NCBI GenBank assembly: GCA_029941095.1
Contig: JAPYRO010000044.1
Location: forward strand, 1 to 8,488
From: Dehalococcoidia bacterium
GTDB taxonomy: Bacteria; Chloroflexota; Dehalococcoidia; UBA6926
Reading direction: 5' to 3'
DNA length: 8,488 nucleotides
Within the stretch, counting starts at the first letter, position 1. Every line of letters starts with the position of its first letter. The translations under genes and the position numbers were made by a program. The notes below the pieces were generated by a model. The model was not told where the DNA came from. It worked only from the letters and a program-made list of their open reading frames with translations, and searched no databases. Positions 1 through 6,618 of this stretch are shown here, piece after piece.

Positions 1-1107
1 AGATCTATGGCTAATCATTGTCGAATACAAGTTATCTTTAGCGACCTTGATCACATCTAAAGTCTCAGTTAATGTACCTACTTGATTAAATTTCACTAAA
101 ATGGAATTTGCCGCCCGCCTCGCTATTCCTCGTTTTAACCTGGATTTCGTAGTCACGAATAAATCATCACCAACTAGCTGAACTTTAGAACCAAGCCTAC
201 TAGTCAAATCTACCCATCCGTCCCAATCATCTTCAGCCAAAGCATCTTCAATACTGAATAACGGAAAATTATGTACAAGGTTTGCCAGGCTATCAATCAT
301 TTGATCTGCTGAAAACTGCTGTTTCTCACGGGGAAGCAAATAAGAATTATCTTTTGAATCCCATAACTCAGTAGCCGCCACATCTATTGCTAATTGGCAA
401 TCAATTTCAGGATCTAGCCCTATTGACTCAATCGATTTTACAATTAACTCCAAAGCCGCTTGATTTGACTCTAGTTCTGGCGCAAATCCCCCTTCGTCGC
501 CAACATTTGTGGACAGATTATTTTGAATAAGCAAACTGCGTAAAGAGTAATATATTTCATTACCCATTCTGAGCGCCTCAGAAAACGATGGCGCTCCTAC
601 TGGTGCTACCATGAATTCTTGGTAATCTGTTGAATCCGTGGCATGCGCTCCCCCATTTAAAATATTGAAGAACGGTACAGGAAGAGTGTCTGATTCTCCT
701 TGGCCTAGATATTCGAACAATGGAAGCTTCTGCGAAAATGCTTCCGCTCGGGCAACAGCAAGTGAGACACCCAATATTGCATTTGCTCCGAGCCGATTTT
801 TATTTTCCGTGCCATCTAGCTCTATCATTTTTTTATCAATGAGTGTTTGATCACTAGAATCCATATTCAAAATATTCTCTTTGATAATGGTACGGATATT
901 ATTTACTGCTAGTGTTACCCCCATGCCTCGATATCGTGCTATATGAGTATCCCTGAGTTCTACAGCTTCATGCTTACCTGTACTCGCTCCGGAGGGTACG
1001 GTTCCGACTCCCATTGAACCATCAGATAAGACCACTTCCACCTGAACAGTCGGATTGCCTCTTGAATCCAATACTTCTCTTGCCGTTATATCTGTAATGC
1101 TACTCAT
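1..1107 (-). CDS. eno: Enolase (phosphopyruvate hydratase), C-terminus cut off by window edge
   Basis: Enolase interconverts 2-phosphoglycerate and phosphoenolpyruvate in the cytoplasm (glycolysis/gluconeogenesis). The frame is open from an ATG at 1105-1107 to base 1, giving 369 residues. Bacterial enolases are about 430, so some 60 C-terminal residues lie outside the window, including the last active-site lysine. Motifs seen: DSRGNPT (14-20), mobile loop SGASTGK (39-45), NGGAHA (151-156, His155), QEFM (163-166, Glu164), GDEGGFAP (203-210, acid catalyst Glu205), metal ligands Asp242, Glu287 (SIEDAL) and Asp314 (GDDLF), catalytic Lys339 in ILVKFNQ, and SHRS (366-369) at the edge. The start is supported by an AGAG box at 1115-1118, 7 bases upstream, and by the canonical distance to DSRGNPT. 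It lies 30 bases after pth in the same direction, probably co-transcribed. All visible catalytic residues are present, so the protein is predicted active. Confidence 0.98.
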   Translation of the reverse strand, partial: MSSITDITAREVLDSRGNPTVQVEVVLSDGSMGVGTVPSGASTGKHEAVELRDTHIARYRGMGVTLAVNNIRTIIKENILNMDSSDQTLIDKKMIELDGTENKNRLGANAILGVSLAVARAEAFSQKLPLFEYLGQGESDTLPVPFFNILNGGAHATDSTDYQEFMVAPVGAPSFSEALRMGNEIYYSLRSLLIQNNLSTNVGDEGGFAPELESNQAALELIVKSIESIGLDPEIDCQLAIDVAATELWDSKDNSYLLPREKQQFSADQMIDSLANLVHNFPLFSIEDALAEDDWDGWVDLTSRLGSKVQLVGDDLFVTTKSRLKRGIARRAANSILVKFNQVGTLTETLDVIKVAKDNLYSTMISHRS

Positions 1108-1137
1108 TCTAAATCTCTATACTCTTTGAAGTACTCA

Positions 1138-1716
1138 TCAATTAAATTGATTCATTGCCTTTTCGATTCCTAGTTGTATATATGTCTCTATGCAATCAAC
1201 AGCTATTGTGAGCGTACGCTGAAGAATTTCTTGTTCCTCCGTACCAAACCTGCCCAATACATAATCGATAACATCTTTATGCCGTCTACCTTGGGATTTT
1301 CCAATACCAATTCTCAGTCTAGGAAATTCTTCGGTCCCAAGAACATCTATGATTGACTTAACACCATTATGACCTCCAGCACTGCCGTTAGGTCTAAGGC
1401 GTATTTTCCCTAAAGGTAAATCTTTATCATCATATACTATTAATAAATTATTATTCTCTTTAGCTTTCTCATCTACAAATTTAATTACCGCGTTTCCACT
1501 TTCGTTCATATAAGTTTTTGGAAGGATCAAGTTAATTGCCACCTCACCGATTGAACCTTTACCAACTATGCTAGACGCATTTTGAACATTTATCGGTATG
1601 TTAAATCGGGTGCTTAACTTACTAACTACCATAGCGCCAGCATTGTGCCTGGATTCGGTGTATTTATCCCCTGGATTTCTTAAGCCAACAATATTAATTA
1701 TTTCGCTCCTAATCAA
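1138..1716 (-). CDS. pth: Peptidyl-tRNA hydrolase (bacterial Pth); start uncertain (TTG 1716 or ATT 1698)
   Basis: Pth cleaves the ester bond of peptidyl-tRNAs that fall off the ribosome, recycling tRNA in the cytoplasm. From the TTG at 1714-1716 the product is 192 residues, the usual family size. Signature motifs: GLRNPG (11-16), SRHNAG (22-27) with catalytic His24, TYMNESG (68-74) with Asn71, YDDKDLP (95-101) with Asp96, and AGGHNG (113-118) with Asn117. These match the E. coli catalytic and tRNA-binding residues Asn10, His20, Asn68, Asp93 and Asn114. Two oddities are Arg13 in the normally GLGNPG loop and Lys98 where DELDLP has Leu. The start is odd: the TTG immediately follows an in-frame TGA (1717-1719) and has no Shine-Dalgarno. 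A clear AGGAG at 1706-1710 instead sits 7 bases before an in-frame ATT (1696-1698), which would begin the protein M-N-I-V-G-L, the normal Pth N-terminus. The gene follows ligA by 28 bases (from the TTG) and precedes eno by 30. Confidence 0.96.
   Translation of the reverse strand: MIRSEIINIVGLRNPGDKYTESRHNAGAMVVSKLSTRFNIPINVQNASSIVGKGSIGEVAINLILPKTYMNESGNAVIKFVDEKAKENNNLLIVYDDKDLPLGKIRLRPNGSAGGHNGVKSIIDVLGTEEFPRLRIGIGKSQGRRHKDVIDYVLGRFGTEEQEILQRTLTIAVDCIETYIQLGIEKAMNQFN
1696..1710 (-). promoter_or_regulatory. Strong Shine-Dalgarno placed before an ATT codon inside the annotated pth frame
   Basis: On the minus strand AGGAG (1706-1710) is followed by a 7-base spacer and then ATT (1696-1698), in frame with pth. 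The upstream TTG (1714-1716) lacks any purine-rich box: the preceding bases are AT-rich and end in ATGA. An ATG at 1718-1720 is in another frame and terminates after three codons (ATG ATT GAT TAG). No other in-frame ATG, GTG or TTG occurs before the conserved GLRNPG loop. AUU is a known rare start codon (E. coli infC, pcnB). That it is used here is inference. Confidence 0.5.
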
Positions 1717-1744
1717 TCATTGATAATTTTACAAAGTTCTAGTC

Positions 1745-3760
1745 TCATCTCGAGTCACTTAACATCTCTATAATTTGTTCTTCTGTGATTACTGTAATAG
1801 AAAGTTCTTCAGCTTTAGATAGTTTACTTCCCGGTTTGTCGCCCTGAATTAAATAGTCGACGGAGCTAGTTACATTTTTTGCAATGACTCCACCTAGGTT
1901 ACGTATCCTATCCTCTAATTCAGCTCTGTTCATAGACTCTATTGATCCTGTTATTGCAAATTTATTACCTTTTAATTGCTCCCTAATAGGATCAATAGGC
2001 AGTTTACTTAAGGTCAAACCACTTAACTGTAATCTGTTCAAAATTTCGAGATTATCGTCTTCAGCAAACCAATCTAATATTGCTTTTGCAATTACTTCCC
2101 CTACTCCAGGAACTTCTAAAAGTAATTCTAAAGTTGCAGCACGAAGCATATCAAAACTATTAAATTTACTGGCTAAGACTCTAGCGGTTTCTAACCCAAC
2201 GTGGCGAATTCCTAATGAATACAAAACAGCTTCAAAAGGACGTTCTCGAGAGCGATTTATAGAATTCAATATATTGTTTGCAGATTTTTGTTGCATCCGT
2301 TCTAGGGATAAAAGTTTCTCTAGTGTCAAACTATAAAAATCAGCGATATTTTCGACAAGGCCTTCTTTTGTGAATTGTGCTATAAGATTTTCACCCAGAC
2401 CATCTATATCCATTGCTGCCCGTGATACAAAGTGGCGCAATAAGTGATTACCCATTGATGGGCAGCTTGCATTTGAGCATCTGTGTGCAGACTCGTTATT
2501 ATTTCTGACAATCGGATTATCGCAAGAAGGACAGTTATCGGGCATTTTAAACGGTACTTCTTTGCCGGTTCGCACTTCTACGATCGGCCCGACTACTCTT
2601 GGTATAACATCACCTGCTCTTGTTATGGAAACAAGATCACCAATCCTTATATCATTATCTGTAATATAATCTTCATTGTGAAGAGTCGCAGATTTTATTG
2701 TTACGCCAGTAAGATTAACCGGCTCTAATTGCGCATATGGTGTCAAGACCCCCGTTCGTCCAACATTAACACCTATATCGATTAATCTAGTAACAGCTGT
2801 TTGGGAAGGGAATTTATACGCGGTAGCCCAACGCGGTTCGCGGCCTAGGGAACCTATTATATCCCTCAATTCAATATTATTTACCTTAACTACCACCCCA
2901 TCACAGGCGTAATTAAGTTGTTGATGCACGTCAACCCATTCATTAAAATATTTCTCAACTTGATCCAAGTTGTTCGCTAATTTATTGTTAGGATTAACTT
3001 TGAATCCAAGCGTACTCAACCATTCCAAGACTTTTTCCTGTGTACCAGGAATTTCCCCTTGATATGCACCAACTCCATATATAAATATATCCAGGGGTCT
3101 TGAGGCGACTACTGCTGGATCTAGCTGCCTTAGGCTTCCAGCAGCAGTATTCCTAGGATTTGCGTAAGGTTGTTCTCCATTCACGATTCTTTGCTCATTT
3201 AACGCTTGGAATTTATCTTTAGGGAAAATAACTTCTCCTCTGACATCGAACCTACTTGGAAAAGAATCTCCAACAAGTTTTAGTGGTATGCTTTTTATAG
3301 TTCTTAAATTGGACGTAATATCCTCTCCCTGAACACCGTCACCTCTAGTAGCGCCGCTAACCAGAACCCCATCTTGATAAGTAAGAGCAACTGCAACGCC
3401 ATCATATTTTAGTTCGCAATAGTAATTTACAGAATTCGTTCCCGCCAATTTTTCAACTCGACCCTGCCAATTTACTAATTCACTACTAGTAAATACGTTC
3501 GATAGGCTAAGTAGAGGTACTTGGTGGGTAAAAGGAGGAAAGCGTTCGGATCTTTTGCCTCCAACTCTCTGGGTTGGTGAATCATTGGTGATAGCCCACG
3601 AGAAATTGGATTCTATATTTTTCAGTTGGGCCATTATCGCATCATACTCAGCATCAGAAATTTCTGGTTTATCTTCTACGTAATAAAGAAACTCATGGAA
3701 GCGAATTAGATCGCGTAATTTCTGCAAAGTTTCTTGGATATTTTCTCGATCGGAGGACAA
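1745..3760 (-). CDS. ligA: NAD+-dependent DNA ligase LigA
   Basis: LigA seals nicks in double-stranded DNA during replication and repair, using NAD+ to adenylate an active-site lysine. At 671 residues it has the full family length. Domain order: Ia NAD-binding region (about 1-70; FLYYVEDKPEISDAEYD at 24-40), adenylation domain with KYDG (118-121, nucleophile Lys118), GATRGDG (136-142), DVRGEV (172-177), CDGVVVK (286-292) and AYKFP (314-318), and an OB-fold starting at VGRTGVLTP (333-341). A four-cysteine zinc finger follows (Cys410, 413, 428, 433), then helix-hairpin-helix repeats (about 445-585) and a C-terminal BRCT domain (about 595-671, FAITGS). The start is a TTG at 3758-3760 with an AAAGGG-type box (3771-3776) 10 bases upstream, giving the expected N-terminal length. 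The gap from serA is 63 bases and contains a possible promoter. No catalytic residue appears to be missing. Confidence 0.98.
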   Translation of the reverse strand: MSSDRENIQETLQKLRDLIRFHEFLYYVEDKPEISDAEYDAIMAQLKNIESNFSWAITNDSPTQRVGGKRSERFPPFTHQVPLLSLSNVFTSSELVNWQGRVEKLAGTNSVNYYCELKYDGVAVALTYQDGVLVSGATRGDGVQGEDITSNLRTIKSIPLKLVGDSFPSRFDVRGEVIFPKDKFQALNEQRIVNGEQPYANPRNTAAGSLRQLDPAVVASRPLDIFIYGVGAYQGEIPGTQEKVLEWLSTLGFKVNPNNKLANNLDQVEKYFNEWVDVHQQLNYACDGVVVKVNNIELRDIIGSLGREPRWATAYKFPSQTAVTRLIDIGVNVGRTGVLTPYAQLEPVNLTGVTIKSATLHNEDYITDNDIRIGDLVSITRAGDVIPRVVGPIVEVRTGKEVPFKMPDNCPSCDNPIVRNNNESAHRCSNASCPSMGNHLLRHFVSRAAMDIDGLGENLIAQFTKEGLVENIADFYSLTLEKLLSLERMQQKSANNILNSINRSRERPFEAVLYSLGIRHVGLETARVLASKFNSFDMLRAATLELLLEVPGVGEVIAKAILDWFAEDDNLEILNRLQLSGLTLSKLPIDPIREQLKGNKFAITGSIESMNRAELEDRIRNLGGVIAKNVTSSVDYLIQGDKPGSKLSKAEELSITVITEEQIIEMLSDSR

Positions 3761-3787
3761 GATTATAAAACCCTTTCAAAATCAACT

Positions 3788-3823
3788 GACGCTCAATATA
3801 AATTACTACATACAATCTGCCTA
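3788..3823 (-). promoter_or_regulatory. Possible sigma-70-like promoter for ligA-pth-eno
   Basis: In the 63-base serA-ligA gap the minus strand reads TAGGCA (3818-3823; four of six matches to TTGACA), a spacer of exactly 17 bases, then TATATT (3795-3800; five of six matches to TATAAT). Transcription would begin near 3788, leaving a leader of about 28 bases before the ligA TTG. The gap is larger than most others here, which fits an internal promoter. In AT-rich DNA such matches arise by chance, so this is only a candidate. Confidence 0.33.
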
Positions 3824-5404
3824 CTATATATGAGCAACTCGAACACGATTAACATCATCAATACTTTCAATCGCTTCTAGTTGCTCCTGGGCCACCTCTT
3901 CATCAAGTCCTAAAACGGTCAATGCCGGACCTCGAGCATTCTCTCTACTCACTTGCATGGAAGCAATATTAATATCATTTACTCCTGTAACGGTTCCTAT
4001 ATGGCCAATCATACCCGGACGATCTGTGTGATCAATCATAATCCAAGGTTTCCCCGACGGGATAATATCCACTCTATGACCATCTAATTTTACAATGTGG
4101 ACTTCGCCATTAATGAGTGCACCGGAGATATGGGAAGACCCCTTAGTAGACTTAGCATCTATGGTTATCAAATTCCCATAAAACTCTTCTAGATTTTCAT
4201 TTTTGCGTTCAGTAATCTGTATCCCTCTCCTTTGAGCAGTCATGGTAGCATTTACAAAACTTACCCTTTCTTCGGAGCTTCTTTCCATGAAACCACTGAT
4301 AGCGCTTGCCCTTAATACCAAAGTATCATATTTTGCGATATCCCCGTGGAAAACTATTTCAAGAGACTCTGGTTGGCCATCGAGTAACTGAGAAATAAGT
4401 TGGCCCACAGATATGCAAACAGGTATGAAAGGATTAATCTCTTTGGTTGTTTCAGCAGGAGCTAACGGCGCATTAACGGCATAAGAAGGAGTTCGTCCTT
4501 CCATTACATCAAGCATTTGCTCGACAACCTCTTTCGCTACGCCGTCTTGGGCTTCGGAAGTTGATGCTCCTAGATGCGGCGTTAACACTAATCTAGGATG
4601 GTCATAAGTTTCGGATTTATCAAGAGGTTCTTCTGAGTATACATCTAGTGCTGCACCCGTAATGCCACCATTATGCAAAGCATCTAATAAGGCATCCTCA
4701 TCTATTAGGCCTCCCCGTGCGCAATTTATCAAAAGGGCTGTATTTTTCATATTGGATATTTGTTCTTTTCCAATCAAAAATTTTGAATCTTTAGCCAGAG
4801 GAGTGTGGAGGGAGATAATATCGGCAGTCCTAATCAAATATTCAAAATCGACTAATTGGACTCCGATATTAGCCGCATAATCTACAGATATAAAAGGGTC
4901 GTAGGCAATTAAATTTACATCAAATGGGCCAGTTTTTCTTGCAACTTCACTACCAATACGGCCTAAACCGACCAACCCTAAAGTTTTACCACGAAGCTCG
5001 GTCCCCATAAAATTTTTACGCTCCCATCGTCCAGATATCATGGAAGAATGCGCTTGCGGTATGTGACGAACTAAGGACAAAATCAATGCGATTGTATGCT
5101 CCGCTGCCGCTACGGTATTTGAAGAGGGCGCATTCACAACTACGATGCCTTTTTCGGTAGCCGCTTTGATGTCAATATTATCTACACCAACACCAGCACG
5201 CCCAACTACCTGCAAATTTATTCCAGTATTAAGTATTTCTTTAGTGACTTGTGTATCACTTCTAACAACCAGTCCGTCATAACCGCCTATTATTTCTATT
5301 AATTCTTGTTGAGTAAGACCTGTTTTTTCATCAACTTCAACCGAATGCGACTTGAAAAGTTCGATACCCGATTGAGCGATTCTATCTGCTACTAACACTC
5401 GCAT
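3824..5404 (-). CDS. serA: D-3-phosphoglycerate dehydrogenase, long form with ASB and ACT domains
   Basis: SerA oxidises 3-phosphoglycerate to 3-phosphohydroxypyruvate with NAD+, the first step of the phosphorylated serine pathway. The 526 residues match the long form found in Mycobacterium tuberculosis and many other bacteria. Domains: split substrate-binding domain (about 1-97 and 285-317), nucleotide-binding domain (about 98-284) with GLGRIG (146-151) and Asp169 at the end of the second strand, an allosteric substrate-binding (ASB) domain (about 318-450), and a C-terminal ACT domain (about 453-526; DHTDRPGMIGHIG at 458-470, INIASMQVSR at 478-487). The catalytic set is Arg230 (NCARGG), Glu259 (SEEP) and His277 (PHLGAS). 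The ACT domain suggests feedback control by serine, by family knowledge. The ATG start (5402-5404) has AGAGG at 5411-5415, 6 bases upstream. The gene ends in tandem TAG TAG. It follows the aminotransferase by 27 bases, almost certainly as one transcription unit. Confidence 0.98.
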   Translation of the reverse strand: MRVLVADRIAQSGIELFKSHSVEVDEKTGLTQQELIEIIGGYDGLVVRSDTQVTKEILNTGINLQVVGRAGVGVDNIDIKAATEKGIVVVNAPSSNTVAAAEHTIALILSLVRHIPQAHSSMISGRWERKNFMGTELRGKTLGLVGLGRIGSEVARKTGPFDVNLIAYDPFISVDYAANIGVQLVDFEYLIRTADIISLHTPLAKDSKFLIGKEQISNMKNTALLINCARGGLIDEDALLDALHNGGITGAALDVYSEEPLDKSETYDHPRLVLTPHLGASTSEAQDGVAKEVVEQMLDVMEGRTPSYAVNAPLAPAETTKEINPFIPVCISVGQLISQLLDGQPESLEIVFHGDIAKYDTLVLRASAISGFMERSSEERVSFVNATMTAQRRGIQITERKNENLEEFYGNLITIDAKSTKGSSHISGALINGEVHIVKLDGHRVDIIPSGKPWIMIDHTDRPGMIGHIGTVTGVNDINIASMQVSRENARGPALTVLGLDEEVAQEQLEAIESIDDVNRVRVAHI

Positions 5405-5431
5405 GCATTACCTCTGGTTCACTCTTGACTC

Positions 5432-6499
5432 TTATTTAAAAAATTTTCTTAACACTTGAAGGGCTTCATCTATCTCCGAGTCAGGAATATAACCCAGATG
5501 GCCTATACGAAATATTGAACCCGACAATTTACCTTGACCTCCAGCAAAAATTACTCCTGCCGATCTAATTTCAGATCTGAATTCTGCTATATCCATATTA
5601 TCCAACGCGTTCACAGCGGTAACGGTATTCGAACAATAAAGCTCATCTTTAGGAAATAAGGAAAGTCCCGCTGCCATAACTTCTGTTCGAACCTTATCTG
5701 CAACTCTCTGGTGCCTAGCATGGATACTTTCGAGTCCTTCATCAATCATTAATTCTAATGCCTTATTTAGAGCATAAAACAATGGTAGGGCGGGAGTCCA
5801 AGGAGTCTGTCCTCTCTTTGCAGCTTCACTCGCTCTGGCTAGATCAAAATAGGCCACGGGCATCTTCGCCGTCGCATTCGCCCGCCACGCTCTTTCACTC
5901 ATGCTAATCATAGTTAATCCGGGAGGAACCATCCATCCTTTCTGTGATCCAGTGACAACAACATCTAAATCCCAATCATCTACCGGACAGGGTAGGGCTC
6001 CAAGACTACTCACAGCATCCACTATAAGCAATTTATTCCTATTTTTGACCTCTTTTGCAATTTCCTGAAGTGGGTTAGTAACACCTGTTGAGGTTTCATT
6101 ATGTGTTATGAGAACTGATGTGATCTCTGGATTTTGATCTATATACGAACCAACTTCATCAGCTAACACTGGAAGGCCCCATTCTTTCCTAAGCCAAATG
6201 ACTTCTGCTCCATAAACTTCCGCTATTCTTCCAAATCTATCTCCAAAAGAGCCAATAGAAACGGCCAAAACTTTCTCTCCAGGTGAAAGAAGGTTAACAA
6301 TCGCGGCTTCAAGGCCTCCTGAACCAGATGCAGTAAGAACTAAAACTTCATTGTCGGTCAAAAACAATGTTTTTAGGTTATCCGTTATCCTTGGTAGCAT
6401 ACTCGCGAATTCCGGTCCGCGATGATCAATCATAGGATTCATCATGGTTTCCATAATATCGTTTGGAATGGGAGTAGGTCCTGGTGTCCGTAAGTTCAC
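5432..6499 (-). CDS. Class V aminotransferase (alanine/serine-glyoxylate type), paired with serA
   Basis: This is a pyridoxal-phosphate aminotransferase of the AGXT/serine-pyruvate family (fold type I, class V), 355 residues against a usual 360-390. Motifs seen: TPGPTPIP (5-12), ASGSGGLEAA (57-66, phosphate-binding turn), HNETSTGV (133-140), DAVSSLGA (161-168, Asp161 contacts the PLP ring nitrogen), GSQKGWMVPPG (184-194) with Schiff-base Lys187, TPWTP (232-236), and RIGHLG (331-336), whose Arg331 would bind the substrate carboxylate. The start is GTG (6497-6499) with AGGAG at 6509-6513, 9 bases upstream. Lying directly upstream of serA, it most likely aminates phosphohydroxypyruvate in place of SerC. 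Serine-glyoxylate or alanine-glyoxylate transamination is the alternative, and sequence alone cannot choose between them. I therefore assign no gene symbol. The family call is secure; the substrate is inferred. Confidence 0.93.
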   Translation of the reverse strand: MNLRTPGPTPIPNDIMETMMNPMIDHRGPEFASMLPRITDNLKTLFLTDNEVLVLTASGSGGLEAAIVNLLSPGEKVLAVSIGSFGDRFGRIAEVYGAEVIWLRKEWGLPVLADEVGSYIDQNPEITSVLITHNETSTGVTNPLQEIAKEVKNRNKLLIVDAVSSLGALPCPVDDWDLDVVVTGSQKGWMVPPGLTMISMSERAWRANATAKMPVAYFDLARASEAAKRGQTPWTPALPLFYALNKALELMIDEGLESIHARHQRVADKVRTEVMAAGLSLFPKDELYCSNTVTAVNALDNMDIAEFRSEIRSAGVIFAGGQGKLSGSIFRIGHLGYIPDSEIDEALQVLRKFFK

Positions 6500-6618
6500 T
6501 AAATTAAGCTCCTAATCGATCAATAATTACTATACAAGGCGATCAGTCCAATAGCATCAGTTTAATTATATGTCAGTAGCATGACCTGAGGCTACCTGCA
6601 ATAAAGGGATTTACTCTC
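6500..6618 (-). promoter_or_regulatory. 119-base gap before the aminotransferase-serA unit: imperfect inverted repeat and weak -10 boxes
   Basis: This is the longest gap in the window and a likely boundary between transcription units. On the minus strand it contains a perfect TATAAT at 6565-6570 and a TATAGT at 6529-6534. Neither has a good TTGACA-like partner 16-18 bases upstream; the best are about three of six matches. Just upstream of TATAAT is an imperfect inverted repeat (arms 6574-6580 and 6591-6598, one bulged base, loop of about 10). No U-run follows it, so it does not look like an intrinsic terminator for ribF. The AGGAG for the aminotransferase is at 6509-6513. Promoter activity is inferred only. 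Confidence 0.3.
6574..6598 (-). repeat. Imperfect inverted repeat between ribF and the aminotransferase gene
   Basis: Arms CAGGTAGC and GCTACTG (minus strand) pair over seven base pairs with one bulged G around a loop of about ten bases. It lies 21 bases past the ribF stop codon and 4 bases upstream of a TATAAT. It could be an operator overlapping the -35 region, a weak mRNA 3' hairpin for ribF, or chance. The stem is short. Confidence 0.35.

Noticed and set aside
1..6. Window begins with a BglII-like site AGATCT inside eno
   Set aside because: A single six-base match at the edge says nothing about biology; the eno reading frame simply continues out of the window.
638..850. 70-codon plus-strand frame opposite eno
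   Set aside because: It is antisense to clearly conserved enolase sequence and has no supporting features.
1884..2336. 150-codon open frame on the plus strand
   Set aside because: It is antisense to the zinc-finger/HhH/BRCT part of ligA, with no family motif or ribosome binding site. It is a shadow of the real gene.
5401..5408. Alternative ATG at 5406-5408 just ahead of the serA start
   Set aside because: It is out of frame with serA, reaches a stop after a few codons, and sits only 2 bases from the AGAGG box. The ATG at 5402-5404 has proper spacing.
6574..6598. Rho-independent terminator for ribF
   Set aside because: The stem is short and bulged, and no run of T follows on the minus strand, so I describe it only as an inverted repeat.
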